Assembly (NCBI GenBank): GCA_029747015.1
Contig: JAKOGI010000185.1
Coordinates: 707,501 to 771,500 of the forward strand
Direction of reading: 5' to 3'
From: Carnegiea gigantea
Taxonomy: Eukaryota; Streptophyta; Magnoliopsida; Caryophyllales; Cactaceae
DNA: 64,000 nt
The notes under the pieces are model-generated. The model saw nothing but the letters and a program-made list of their open reading frames with translations, was not told the origin of the DNA and searched no databases. The translations under genes were made by a program, and so were the position numbers. Positions 40,601 through 51,905 of the stretch are shown piece by piece (within the stretch, counting starts at the first letter, position 1; every line of letters begins with the position of its first letter).

Positions 40601-43600
40601 AAGCAGCATCGTCTTCCCCTGTATCTCTCCCTCTCTATCACTTAATCTAAATCATCTTCATCTTCATCTCCATCCCTTTGTAAATTCTGGCCCAGATTTG
40701 CAAGTCAAGACACCAATGATGACAAATCCAGAGGAAAACAAAAGAAAACAAGGGATGAGAAAACGAAGATGAATGGCTGCACTGGCTCCAACAATGCCAA
40801 CGAAACGGTGATGGCCGAGTTTTTCCGGCAAGGAATTCATGGCTAACAACGGCCGGCATCTTCTTCTCGTCAATGAATGATTGTTGCAGCGCATCTTCTT
40901 CTCGTCAAACGAAGATGAAATTAAAATGAATTTTAATTTATTTTTCTTTTATTTTTGGGCAATAAACTGATCCCTGGGGGCTGGGGATTTGAAACCTCTT
41001 GATTTTGGGAGGGTTCAAGTCCCTGAGGTTTAGGGGGAACCAAGGATTTAAAATGCGATTTTAATCGCGATTTCGGTTTCGTTAGCGGTACGGCAAAATC
41101 GCTCTAAAACAGCAATCGCGTTCTATATCGCGGCTATCGCGGCATGAAAACGCAGATCGCCCAACTCCAAAACCTTTCCAACGCGGACGTTTCGTCGCGG
41201 TTCGACCACATTTTGAATTCATGTCGGGGAACTTGATACTTGAGAATATAAAGTCCCAATCCCTTTAAATACTCACCAAACAATAAAGATTGAAACTTGA
41301 TTACCTAAGGATTCAGGGTCTGTTCTTTTCGTAGGTAAATTGGGGTGGGTAAAAGGGTGAAGTAGGTTGAGATAGGTTGAAGTAGGTTGAGGGGGGTTGA
41401 AGTGAGTCGAAGTAGGTTGAATTTTTTTTATGTGAATAATTGAACTTAGTTAAAATAGTGTAAGTGGGTTGAAGTGGGTTGAAGTAGGTTGAAGTAGGTT
41501 GAAATATGTTGAAATAGGTTGAAGTGGGTTGACGTTGGTATTTTAGAATTGACCCACGAAAAGAACAGGGCCTCAAGTTCCATTTCTTTTTTCTTCACCA
41601 AACACCCCTTAGTGGTTTTTAAATCTAGAGTTTAATGGAACCAGTCTCTGTGCCATGAACCCCTTCATTTGATGAGTCCATCTCTAAAGCTGTAAACACT
41701 GTGGACAACAACTCAAAAGTGGTCAGACGTTATAACTTATAACTCACATTGATAGCAACAAGAGATCTTCATGCTGCTATGGGCATGATCATTAATGTGA
41801 TTGATGGGAGATTACTTTGTTGTTATGATCTTTTTGCTATCAGACTTTATGATTATCTTGACCATCCATCACCATGTAACAAGCTTCTGCCAAAGGAGGG
41901 ATGAGAATAGGGAATTATGACTGACTTGTATGTATGGGAATCATCTTTCTCTGTTACCTTGTGCTCATAGAAATGTCCTCTATCAGTGAGGCTTACTCTG
42001 TTTGCTACTAAGTATTTATATATCTAGTTTTGCAATCATGCTCCCACCAGACTGTAAGTGAGGGTTTGGGCCCTGGGAGGTTACATGTTGGCCTCACAGT
42101 CAAAGGGGAAGTGTGGCACCCAGATTCAAACGGACAGCCTTAAGGAACCAAATTTTTCTAATGATCTTGCAGAATGCAGACTGTTGACACATGCTGTTGT
42201 TTGATCAATGTGATTAAGCGGGTCAACTGCTTATTTTTTTTGGATGGATAAATAAGCGCATGCACGCAACCTAGGTAGAATTGAATTTTGGTCTCCACTG
42301 TGGAAATCAAGTACCCTACCACTAGGCTACCCCAAAGGGGGTGACTCCACTGCTGACTTTTCCCAATTAAGCATCTTTGGAAGGGCAAAATGAAAAGAGA
42401 AGCAAGGGCGATATTTCTTACTTGCTTGCTTGCTGACATTTGCATTTTTACATTTTCTCAGCATTGAAATCCTGATTTCATCAGTAACATAGGAATTGGT
42501 TTATGGTTGCTCAGTCAGACTTTGGAGAATTTGTCTAATTAAAGCTGACGAGAACTCATCCCCTTTATTTACAATATTATCAAGATGTCCAGCTCATTCT
42601 GTTGGGAGATTTACAATGCTTTTCTGTGATGCTGACTGATTTTTGGTTTGCATTAATATAACTCCATGACCAAAAATGATAAGGTTAGAGTGGGCAGGAT
42701 GTTATTTAGTTTCTTACTTCAAAAGGCTTGAGCCATGTGCAAGATATTTTGCTTGGGGAAACCCTGGGTCGGTTTTTTTTAAAATTATTTTTTGTTTTAT
42801 TTTTGGGGTTTTTTGGGGGTGGGGGGTTCAAAAGGAAGTGGAGCAACTGTGCGTACATTCGTGCGTCATAAAAGAAGGCAGAGGTGGGCTTTTGGCCATT
42901 AGGTAGCATGAGGCGCCATTCTTAGGAGAAGGGCCCATTCAACAGGCTTGATGTGTTGTGAACCTCAGTTCCATTGCCAATTATTTCATTGTAGTTATAT
43001 TTCTATTCTTGTTAAACCTTTGCTGCCTGAACTGAAAGTGTTCTTGAAGGGTACGATAGCCTTAGCCTGCACTGGCTTTCAGGCACATGTTGAAAGTTGA
43101 AACTATGCAGAATTCCCTAGTTTCCAAATCAGGGGCAAAATTCTTTCTGTTTTCTTTAAAAAAAAGGTTAAAACTTAGTTTCCGAATTAGAATCACAGGT
43201 GCTGTCCCTAGTTTCTGGAAACATTTTCCAGAAAATTGGCCTTGCATTCTCCCATTGAAAACGTTCTTGGGGGTATTTTTGCCCGTTCTCTGTCCGTTGC
43301 TTTGGAAATGTGCACCGACTGAATTACTCGACATGATTTTTGTTGCTCGCTCTCCTGGATTTCTTTGACTGCTCAGCTCGTCACTGGATTCAGTGCTGCT
43401 ACGAGGCGCAGGAGTGACTGTTTGTTTAGGAACTGAATATTGTTCTTTCCTTCATTGCTGTTTCATCATTTTTCTCAACTTTCATCATACATCTATTTTC
43501 TTCCTCATCAACCATGTCTTTCCAGGTGCTGGATCGCGGGGAGAAGATTGAACTTCTTGTGGATAAGACAGAAAACCTTCAGTTTCAAGTATGTACTATG

Positions 43601-43834
43601 CATACTTTTGATTTTTGTGATTCTGACTTTTGCGTTTAGTCAATACCTTGAAAGAAAGTCTTGCTAAATGTGCACTATACCAAAAAACAGGCTGATAGCT
43701 TCCAGAGGCAGGGGAGGCATTTGCGACGAAAGATGTGGTTTCAGAACGTCCAATTGAAACTGATTGTTGGAGGGGCTATTCTTGCCTTCATCATCATAGT
43801 GTGGCTTGTAGCCTGCGGTGGTTTCAAATGTTGA
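37684..43834 (+). CDS. VAMP727: VAMP727, plant-specific endosomal/vacuolar R-SNARE
   Basis: Five coding exons, 37684-37873, 37959-38160, 38268-38388, 43526-43588 and 43691-43834, give 239 residues. The longin domain starts at [20 protein letters not shown]. Inside it, near residues 98-118, lies the acidic insertion [18 protein letters not shown] that separates VAMP727 from all other VAMP7-like proteins. The SNARE motif spans about 145-205 with the zero-layer Arg at 175 (VLDRGEK), then a basic juxtamembrane part and one membrane segment (about 216-234) ending CGGFKC. In Arabidopsis VAMP727 pairs with SYP22, VTI11 and SYP51 for fusion of endosomes with the vacuole. Intron 3 (38389-43525) is 5.1 kb, far longer than the others, and carries nested transposons. 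The ATG is preceded by CGGAAAG; leader splicing is probable but its acceptor is unclear. A polyadenylation signal lies at 44044. Confidence 0.97.
41041..41224. mobile_element. Small hAT-like MITE (184 bp) nested in the older hAT-like element
   Basis: Ends CAAGGATTTAAAATGCG and, on the complement, GACATGAATTCAAAATGTGG are imperfect inverted ends. Flanks GGGGGAAC (41033-41040) and CGGGGAAC (41225-41232) match at seven of eight bases. The interior is made of TCGCGG / ATCGCG motifs. Excising it leaves GGGGAACTTGATACTTG, which fits the host element. Confidence 0.6.
41316..41572. mobile_element. PIF/Harbinger-like MITE (257 bp) with GGTTGAAGT repeats
   Basis: Inverted ends GGGTCTGTTCTTTTCGTAGG and, on the complement, GGCCCTGTTCTTTTCGTGGG, flanked by TCA on both sides (41313-41315, 41573-41575). 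Terminal sequence and 3-bp duplication resemble PIF/Harbinger MITEs, although TCA is not the usual TTA/TAA. The interior is a degenerate array of about 10-bp units, GGTTGAAGTA or GGTTGAAGTG. End sequence and style match the elements at 59739-60551. Confidence 0.75.
42230..42342 (-). mobile_element. Possible second SINE type or tRNA-like remnant
   Basis: On the minus strand it starts GGGGTAGCCTAGTGGTAGGG, a good A-box-like start, and ends TTTATCCATCCAAAAAAAA. The B-box-like part (GACCAAAATTCAATTC) is degenerate. It differs from the four-copy SINE family. A similar tail-like string GGATGGATAAA occurs at 45487. Low certainty. Confidence 0.35.
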
Positions 43835-44043
43835 GCTTGTTGACTAAATCAGACTCTGCAGTGCCTTTAATTCTTCACCTTTTTACTGTACAAAAACTTT
43901 TAAAAAAAGAAAAAGAAAAAGGAAACGAGGTCAGATGCTGATATGTTTCTGTTCTGTAAATGGACAACTGTGCTGAAATGTGTTGTTCCTGTGTCAACTT
44001 CTCACTCTGCAGGTACTGTAAATGTTGGTTACGTTTTGTTTCT

Positions 44044-44049
44044 AATAAA
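44044..44049 (+). terminator. Polyadenylation signal AATAAA of VAMP727
   Basis: AATAAA lies 210 bp after the stop codon, a normal plant 3' UTR distance. Confidence 0.5.
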
Positions 44050-44069
44050 CTCGGATGCATAAATGACTA

Positions 44070-45930
44070 AAATATGGTTGCTTGCTGTGATGTTAGACTT
44101 TAATTTCATTCGCCCAATTTGGTGAGGTCAACTTGATTTGAAAATGGTTGGGACTGGACTTAAATATAAGCAAAATCTCGTAGATTTGAAAATCACCAAA
44201 ATGCATTTTTCGGTCTAATCGGGGTAGATCTCTCCTTTGCAAGGGTTAGACTGAAATTAATTATAAAACTATCAACTAATCTCTAAATCTTTTTTTTTCA
44301 AGAGTAAAATGAAATTAATTAAAGTGATCAACTAATTGTATAATTATAGTACTTATATAATAGACCTGCATCTATATATATACCTGACAATACGTTGCAT
44401 TTTGGAGGAAGATATTTAGGTTGTTTTAGGAAAAGGGGAATCATAGAATTATTTAGAAAACAAAAAAAAAAATTATATATGGTAACTCGGACATATAGAC
44501 TTTTACCATGTAATTTGTAGGCTAACCAGGTGAAAAATGTTGTGATGCACCAAAAAATCAATAATGCTATAAAACGAAAATGATTTGCGTACTAGCTAAA
44601 TCCAACAGACCAGTAGTTATTAGTTAATCCATAGTTAACAAATCAGACAGGAGTAGATAAGTTTAGTTGTCTGAATGGCTATACAGATTTTTAGTTCTTG
44701 AAACTTTTGAAATAAGTGTGTCCATAGTAAAAATGGATTCAAGTTTGCTAGTTTTGGCAAGCTCAAACAAATGGAGGAGCCTGTTATTATCCATTTCTAA
44801 GTCCAAGGTGACCGTTATGGTATGCCTACAACAAAGTCAAAGAGTCAATTACTAATCAAAGCAATAGTGGAAAAAGTCATTCTTCACTATTTATTCGGAT
44901 TCGGATTCATACTACGCAAGCTTTCCACTTAAATGTCAAAAATGCATCGTCGCAATAATCTACTTTTTCTTTTCTTTTTTTTTCTAAAAAAAAATGTATT
45001 TCTACAACTCCACAAATGAGAGGTAGAAGGGGATAAATATTGATGGGTAGGGATTGCAATACATCATATTTATATTGGATTTACTTCAATTCATGTTCAT
45101 CTAAAAACAAAATTTGGTTTAGATTTAGTGGATTAGTAAAAAAAAAAATTCAAACATAAATCTTTTAAATATACTAGCTAGGATGGTGGGTTTACAAGGG
45201 ATTTCTTCATACTTATTTTTTTTAAAAAAAAATTCACTTCATCCCTTACTTGTAGCAAGCTATAAGTAATTTCATAATGTAAACAACACTAAAAATCTGT
45301 AATAAGCATAAATTGGGGGGGGGGGGGAATTCAGCCAACTGATTTCATTTTGGGTCATTTATACTATTATAGAAAGAACAACAACAAGTATAAATCAAAA
45401 TTATCTATACATAAACATAATCTTATCAACAACAAATATTAATTTAACTTATCATATATGAATATAATCTTACCCTATTTTTTTGGGGATGGATAAACAT
45501 AATCTTACCCTTAAACCATAAAAAAGTTGTTTTACTCTATCTATAGTCTATACTATGGTACACAAATTGTTGTAAAAACATTGATCGTCATGGATACAAA
45601 GTAGATGGCATTTACCTCTCTAGTAGTTTGAAGTGGCCAATGGACCGACTTTTGTTTTGGACCTTTTGAGTTTTGAGGGTCTGTATTTTATCTTATAGAG
45701 ATGAGGGTCCCAATCTAGCCGGTTTTTCAAATTGTTTTTCATTTTTCTCCCTCAGTTGATTATCGCATCATCACCGTCAAAATCCATCAGACAAAATTGA
45801 TCATCATCGTCAATCCCACCAAAATCACAATATGTATATCATACTCTTGAGATCATATACTCTCACAAGCCACATCATCAAATATATTTTAAAAAATTAA
45901 CATATAATAAATACACACATAAAAAATACA
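44070..45930. other. AT-rich spacer between VAMP727 and the hemerythrin gene
   Basis: About 1.9 kb, very AT-rich, with A and T runs and a G12 run near 45317. No gene, RNA gene or delimited transposon is visible. The last few hundred bases should hold the promoter of the hemerythrin-domain gene. Confidence 0.5.
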
Positions 45931-46181
45931 TATACATGAACAACGAGAGCATGTGCTCTGGGGAGCACCTAAGAAATTGCCCCAAAATCAAACCAGATAT
46001 CATAAACCATCCTACGTGGCACGCTCCTGGGCCCCTCTATCCCCTCTCTTTCTCTCTCCTCTTTTTTTCTCGTTCATTGCACTTCGGTCACTTGCCGTTT
46101 AAGCTTTCTTCCTCCCCTTTACTGTCCCCCGCAACTCTCTCTCTCTCTCTCTCTCCGATTGTTGATCTTCTGAACTCAACA

Positions 46182-49100
46182 ATGGGGAATTGCTTAACGA
46201 AGCAAAATGATGGTCAGCATTATCAACATCAACAGCAGCAACAGCAGCAGAAAATCAAGAAGAAAAATCCGTCGGAAATCGCGCCGGCAGATCAATTTTC
46301 CGGCAACAGGAAACCCGCTCCGCCGTCGCAGCCTCCGCCTCCGGAGGTGAGACTGTGCGGAGACCCGGCCAATCCGGCGACGCACTACGTCCGCTTCGGC
46401 CTCCAGTACAAACCCCTCTCTCTCCGTTTCTTCCCTTCCCAAATGCCCCTCTCTCTCTTCACTCTTCGTTTCGAAGACGACGATCCCGTTTCTGGATCCT
46501 CCGAAACGGTTCTCCAGTACGTCGAGTCGAAACTTCCTAAGCCGCCGTTGCTGATGAGAGAGAAGAAGGCGTGGGATGATACGCCGTCGTTTCCGGTGGT
46601 GCGAATGGCGGAGTTGCAGCACCGGAGCATGATGTGGCATCTGGAGAGGGTGGCGAGGTGGGGGCAAGATCTGGCGACACGTGGTGGATCTGTGGCCGTT
46701 GATCCGAGCATGGGGACGCCGAGGATGGAGTTGAGGAAGTTTGGAAAGAGCTACGGGAAGCTTCTGGAGGCGTTGCTGGAGCACGCTCAGATGGAGGAGC
46801 GCGTCATCTTTCCAATATTCAATGCCGCTGATCGAGGTATTAAAATTTTAAATATTTAATTGGAACTCATCCTTTGTAATCTCGACTCTCAAGTCTGTAT
46901 TCAAGAATGTGATGCTAAGCAATTTGTTCTGATTGGATTGGGGGAAAAAATGTGGATGAAAGGGGCGTTCCGAGAATTGAACTCGGGACCTCCTGCACCC
47001 AAAGCAGGAATCATACCACTAGACCAAACGCCCGTTGACATGAAATCTGCTCTTGAACCCGAAAATGGTTTGTATAATGTACTGACCTGCCTTAATTCCC
47101 AACCTCCTTTTTTGGGATGTTGAGTGACAATTATCATGGGGTTGTCATTTGTCACCTGTTGGTTGAAATTGGGTCTGTTAGTTTGGATATGTGGTGGTGT
47201 ATATTGTCTTGACTCTTGAGAGAAAAATCATTAGCTATATTTTATTTTCATTTTGCATGATCAGGTCCAGCCCCTATCGGGCCCCGGATTGGTGAGTAAG
47301 TGGGCGGCCCAGGGGGGAAGGGGTAAGTGGGGTCCTACGTCGAAGCCCGTTGCAAGTCTAGCCAGATCACCCTTAATAAGTGAAATTGCTCTCACCAGGG
47401 TTCAAACCCGGGTGAGACGTCTGTGGACGAGCAGGGTATCATTGCGCTGTTTATCACTTGGTATAGCTGTCTGCACTTCAACTATCCCACAAAAGGGCAA
47501 CAATCAAACAACTCTGTTGCATGGGCTCTCCTCAGGGCGGCCCTGGTCTAACTAAGGCGCAAAATCAAATAATCAATGTAGATGGTATTTGAACCCGAAG
47601 TGTATAGTAATAACTGAAAAAAATTTGCCAATTAAGCCAATTGACACACCCACGTGTGGACGGAGTTGGGAGGGGGCAACGTGAGCCATAGGGGGAAAAG
47701 CATCATGTCAAGTGTTGTCAACTCTTTGGCCTCTTCTGGTGGTCTTTTCACAAGACACTTACTAGTTTTGGTTGAAAGTCCACCAATTCACCATTTTAGG
47801 CAGGTATGTAGGCGGGATGCTTTTTCAAGGATTTTTCTTGAGTTTCACTTGATAGTTTGATCATAACAGAACTCTTGTCCAAGCTTAATTATTTGTCTTT
47901 AAGCTTGAACCAATGACACCTATACCTTTTGACAGCAATGTGCAATGGCAAATTTCCTTTTGTAGTTGTTAGCACTTGCATAATTAGGTCTCTCTCTTGA
48001 TATGGACTTTACAAGCTTGTCACAAGCAATTGTTGACAATGTCTGAAGTTTAAGCTAAACTGTCGTATCACCTTGTATGTGAAGTCTTTAAGATAGATCA
48101 GTTAGACTGATCCACTACGCATGAATCATATGCTCTTGCCCTGCAATTTCTGTGTATATGGAGCCAGACTGATGGTATATGGAGCATTGTATATGGAGAC
48201 ATCAATCCACTACGCATGTTCCACTGTTCCAGGAGCATTGATTTTGCATCTTGTTAATCAAAGAGACAGACTGATAGTATATGGAGCATTGTAGATTCTC
48301 GTGCCGTAATTTCCTTCTGCTTCTATGCTAGTGTGATTACATCTTAATTCGAGTTCACAGGTTATAAATCAGGAAAGATTTTCATGTTTAAATTTTTGAA
48401 CTGACATAGATACACTTTGTATTTGCATCTTAATCCTAGTGTCTAAGAATGATAGATAAATGATGCAGGTTTGTGCACATCTGTAAACGAGGAACATGCA
48501 AGGGATTTACCCATAATGAATGGAATCAAAGAAGCTATCAAATCTATTGGTGTGCTAGATGCTGGCACTCCCAACCACCGAGAGGCCTTGCATAACCTTT
48601 CTGCTCGGCTAGAGAAATTGCAGGTAATATTAATGAGTCAGATTTATTTATTTTAGCTCGGTAATGGGTTGCAAATGCCTAAGTGACCATCGTGTGATTT
48701 GCAAGTTTCACAAACCAGGCCCCTGATAAAATTCACAGCGTCACTCCCTTAGCGTCTTGATTGACCAATCTTTTAACAAAAACAAGGCCTTTTGGCTATT
48801 GGGAGCTAAGTTATTTGCCACTCATGACAGGAGAACTGCAGAGAACATTTTGATGAAGAAGAGAAAAATCTGTTCCCATTGATGGAGGCAGCTGAACTGA
48901 CCATGGACCAACAGAGGAAAGCAGTGGAGCAGAGTGTTGATGTGATGCAAGCAACTCATTCTCACCTCTTCCCTTTTTTCATGGAAGGATTACTCCCTCA
49001 TGAAGCTCTGGAGTATACAGACTTGCTCATCAACTGCATGAACAAAGAAAAAGCAATCTCCAAACTGCGCATACTTGTTCAGTAAGTTGTTTACTTTGAC

Positions 49101-49494
49101 ACTTATTGACTTCAAGCAAAAATAAATCACTGCGATTGAGGATGTTAGAAGCAGAAGATTCAGACTTACTTTCACAGTAGAGCCGTCTTTTAGAGCTACA
49201 ATATCTTTTTACCTGGCTAAAAGTTCCTTATAGATAAAGCTCTGTTGAGCTGGTAAAAACATCCTGATGACTAATGAATTGATGTTTGGAGAGATGCTTT
49301 CGGATGCCCATTTCTAGGGTATTCTAATTTGGTTTGTTTTCAAATTCCTCTTTGCCACAGATAATTCTGAAGTTTTGACGTATGATGAATATGAGTTTGT
49401 GACCTTCAAATCAGTACTGAACATACATCTTATGCTTGCTTTCAGCGAAAGAGACCAGAAAGGAATGATTCTTGAGAATGATCTCAAATTCTAG
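46182..49494 (+). CDS. Hemerythrin (HHE) domain protein, probably membrane-tethered
   Basis: Four exons, 46182-46836, 48469-48623, 48831-49081 and 49446-49494, give 369 residues. I chose the ATG at 46182 over an upstream in-frame ATG (45936) because it gives MGNCLTKQ, a classical N-myristoylation (Gly2) plus palmitoylation (Cys4) start, and because the upstream part is CT-rich leader. A His/Gln run (about residues 13-23) and a Lys and Pro-rich stretch follow. The HHE region begins near 140 (MAELQHRSMMWHLERV) with metal-ligand-like His/Glu in LLEHAQMEERVIFPIF and NCREHFDEEEKNLFPLM; HHE folds bind di-iron or other metals. From memory AT3G54290 is the counterpart and lies beside VAMP727 there too. 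Function in plants is not well defined. Intron 1 (1.6 kb) contains a tRNA-Pro on the other strand. The last exon codes only 16 residues and is the least certain. Confidence 0.88.
46962..47033 (-). tRNA. tRNA-Pro (anticodon TGG)
   Basis: The minus strand starts GGGCGTTTGGTCTAGTGGTA and ends CGGAACGCCCC. The 72-nt sequence folds as a tRNA: acceptor stem GGGCGTT/AACGCCC, D arm with GGTCTAGTGGT, anticodon stem CCTGC/GCAGG around loop TTTGGGT (anticodon TGG), T arm TCCCGAGTTCAATTCTCGGA, discriminator C. It matches the usual plant proline tRNA almost base for base. There is no intron. The CCA end is not encoded. It lies antisense inside intron 1 of the hemerythrin-domain gene. Confidence 0.96.
47250..47560. 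repeat. Possible degenerate retroelement with GGTTCAAACCCGGG box
   Basis: A GC-richer patch in the hemerythrin gene intron 1 with CCCCTATCGGGCCCCGG near its start and GGGTTCAAACCCGGGTGAG at about 47398. The second is B-box-like and suggests a tRNA-derived or short LTR repeat. Ends are unclear. Confidence 0.3.
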
Positions 49495-49949
49495 TCAGAA
49501 TAACATGGGCGGTGCAAAATCAGAGTTCCAAGCAACATCATTTGATTCATTTCATACACAAAGCTGGAGAATACTTTTGCTTTGTACAGTTAGTGTTGGG
49601 TTTGTCATCAAAGCTTTCTATTGTGTTGATTCTTTAGGCTGCTCGGAGCCCCGAGTTTGAGGATTAATGTCCGAAACAGCCTTTGATACCTGCATTCCAT
49701 TGTATGTTATTTGGGTAAATGGAAATATGGGCATGCTGAGACCTCAACCCACTTGGGAAAACTCTGAGCTTCTGACGTGGTGAAGAAATGTAGGTTTGGT
49801 TTGAATTGGAGAAGTTGCTGCAACCTTGTGATGGAGTGCATGGTTTTCTTGGGCTTGTAAACCACCTAAATGCGTTTATTTGTACATATTTTCCTTGATG
49901 ACCAAGTGAATGTGTATGTATTAAGATTGATTGTTTTACTTTTGCTATA

Positions 49950-51200
49950 CTTCGGAAATTGAGGGTGATCATTGATCAATATTCAATGCGGATGCATTTT
50001 TCCTTTAAAACATTTCAGTTCTTAGACATGACAAATTTTCTTTCACAGAGACAAGTAAAAATGATCCGAGTTCAAGGGAAAAAAAAATTGAAAATAGAGA
50101 AAGAACATAGAGTAATTGATATGACCAATACACACCTCCTTCCAAAATTCCTTCCGACATTTCCTTTATTCTTCTTTTCCTTAGAATTTTACTCAACATG
50201 TGAAAGTGCTATATAGATTAAGATATATGTTATGTATACCATAGATATAGAAATGCATACTTTTAAGTTTTAATTAACATGTGTGCCGATTTTTTTACAT
50301 GTATTTATCATATGCATAATTGTTAATATATAAATTTTATCGTAATATTTCAGAGTGTATATTTCTAAAAATATAGTTTGAGTTTAAGTCGAAAGTTTCA
50401 TCGTCCAGAACAGAGACAGGAAGCAGTGGCCAAGAATCTCTTTTTATCCACCAGCCCATGGCATTCCTACAACCATGAGCTGGCCCACTTCTTTCTTCTT
50501 CCCAGCTGATTTTTTTTTTTTGTTTCTCAAAAAGGCACAAAGATCACAATATGGATAGATTCCTCAATCACTCCTGCTTGTCCAACTTTCTCAAGTACCG
50601 TACTAGAACATTCACCTCTATATATGCCCCCTTTTTTTTTAATCGAAAGGGTAATGCAATTATATTTCAAACATCAATAAACGACGTAAAAGTGTGTGAT
50701 TGCTAGATTACAGTCAAAATCACATCTATAAACATTAACTTAAAATATATAGGGACATTACAAAACCATTATGCAACCCTGGGATTCTGACATTGGCAAA
50801 AAAATTCGCTTTATAATTAAAAAACGAACAATAATCTATGAGTACATCTTCAATTTATAATAATTCAAATAAGAAAGAGATTAGAAAGAAAACCAATTTA
50901 TATTGTTTCATAAACAACCGATAATAAACACTTTGTTTACAAATAAGAAAGAGATTAGAAAGAAAACACTTTGTTTACAAATAAGAAAGAGATTAGAAAG
51001 AAGGAACAACTTTAAATTCCAGCATGTAAAACTTAAAGATTACTTTGTTAGGTCGTTTTTATTATTTTCGTCCATTTGTATCACTTTCCAAGCAGTAGCT
51101 TGAAACTCAGCGTTTCCTTCTGTTTCTGGGAATAATCACTGAAACTGTGAACTTTGTCACAGCTATATAATCATACAACAACCGCGCAGCCTCCCTGTAA
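49950..51200. other. AT-rich spacer with a 38-bp repeat
   Basis: About 1.2 kb between genes. AAATAAGAAAGAGATTAGAAAG occurs three times (near 50868, 50941, 50979), the last two as a 38-bp tandem repeat. Otherwise nothing recognisable until the promoter of the Gly/His-rich gene; a TATATAA-like string near 51164 could be its TATA box. Confidence 0.55.
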
Positions 51201-51271
51201 AGAAGTTGGAGAATAGACATCGATATTATTCCCTAGCGAAGAAAAAAGTTGAGAGAAAAAAGGAAAAAAAA

Positions 51272-51397
51272 ATGGCAGTGAAAGCAGCTGCTTTGATCTT
51301 CATCATTTTCTCTCTCAATATTTTAATCACAATATCATCTTGCAGATTGCACACCAGCTTCAATTCTGGTATTTTTCCACCTTCATCCTCTCTCTCT

Positions 51398-51430
<33 letters not shown>

Positions 51431-51905
51431 TGGTTTATGAATTTTATGTTTTTGCTTGTACACACTCTCTCTCTCTCTCTGCGGTTTATGAATTTTATTT
51501 TATTGCTTGTTCTCCAAGCATAAAGATTCCCTGTTTTCAAAAGTTCAAGTACAGGAAGGAAACAAGGGCACAATGGCGACTAACTGCAAATTTAAACCAG
51601 ATGAAGTGGTGCAAGATATCAAATTTGCGGCTGCCCATGGTGGCGCTGCCGCTCATGGTGGTGTTGCTCACGGAAGTAGCGCTGGTCATGGAGTTGGCGG
51701 CGGTCATGGAGAAGGTGGAAGTCATGGGGATGGAAATGGTGTATCGTCATCAACACCAGGAACAGCTAATGTTATTCCTGTGTATGGAGCTGCAGCTGCA
51801 AGAAGGCATGAACATCAAAGCCACAAAGGTGGTGTCCACGGTCACACCTCCAACCTCACCATGCTAATTGCAGCCATTTTTCTCTCCATTTTCTTCTGGG
51901 TCTGA
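51272..51905 (+). CDS. Small secreted Gly/His-rich protein, possibly GPI-anchored
   Basis: Two exons, 51272-51368 and 51526-51905, join at G|AT into 158 residues. The N-terminus MAVKAAALIFIIFSLNILIT is a strong signal peptide, cut probably after SSC or nearby. The middle has KFKPDEVVQDIKFAAAHGGA and then a run of about 40 residues made of Gly, His, Ala and Ser (HGG, HGS, HGEGG, HGDG). The C-terminus is small residues followed by the hydrophobic end LTMLIAAIFLSIFFWV, which looks like a GPI-attachment signal. I do not recognise a named family; it is in the style of plant cell-wall Gly-rich proteins. The ATG is preceded by an A-rich leader. A fragment like exon 1 lies at 57987-58080. The short intron is a duplicated CT-rich stretch. 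Splice choice is inferred from frame. Confidence 0.72.
51380..51515. repeat. Duplicated (CT)n plus TTTATGAATTTTAT unit in the intron
   Basis: CT repeat followed by GTGGTTTATGAATTTTATG and TTGCTTGT occurs twice in tandem (about 51404-51460 and 51467-51512), making up most of the 157 bp intron of the Gly/His-rich gene. Confidence 0.8.

Larger units (their letters stand above)
40071..41611. mobile_element. Old hAT-like element with two nested insertions in VAMP727 intron 3
   Basis: Left end CAGGCCCTGTTTGGTGAGGA and right end (complement) TAAGGGGTGTTTGGTGAAGA form imperfect inverted ends, continuing as ...GGAATGGAA / GAAATGGAA. Flanks GTGGCATT (40063-40070) and GTGGTTTT (41612-41619) share six of eight positions, fitting an aged 8-bp hAT target duplication. 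There is no transposase frame. The element holds two younger elements at 41041-41224 and 41316-41572; removing them restores continuous sequence. Without the insertions it is about 1.1 kb. Confidence 0.65.

Noticed and set aside
43875..44060. Small open frames downstream of VAMP727
   Set aside because: They fall in the 3' untranslated region before the AATAAA signal and match no family.
45936..46181. Upstream in-frame ATG extending the hemerythrin protein by 82 residues
   Set aside because: The added part is CT-repeat leader sequence, and the downstream ATG gives a classical MGNC acylation start.
46194..46784. 196-codon frame opposite hemerythrin exon 1
   Set aside because: Antisense shadow; Arg/His/Leu-rich composition reflects the GC-rich sense codons.
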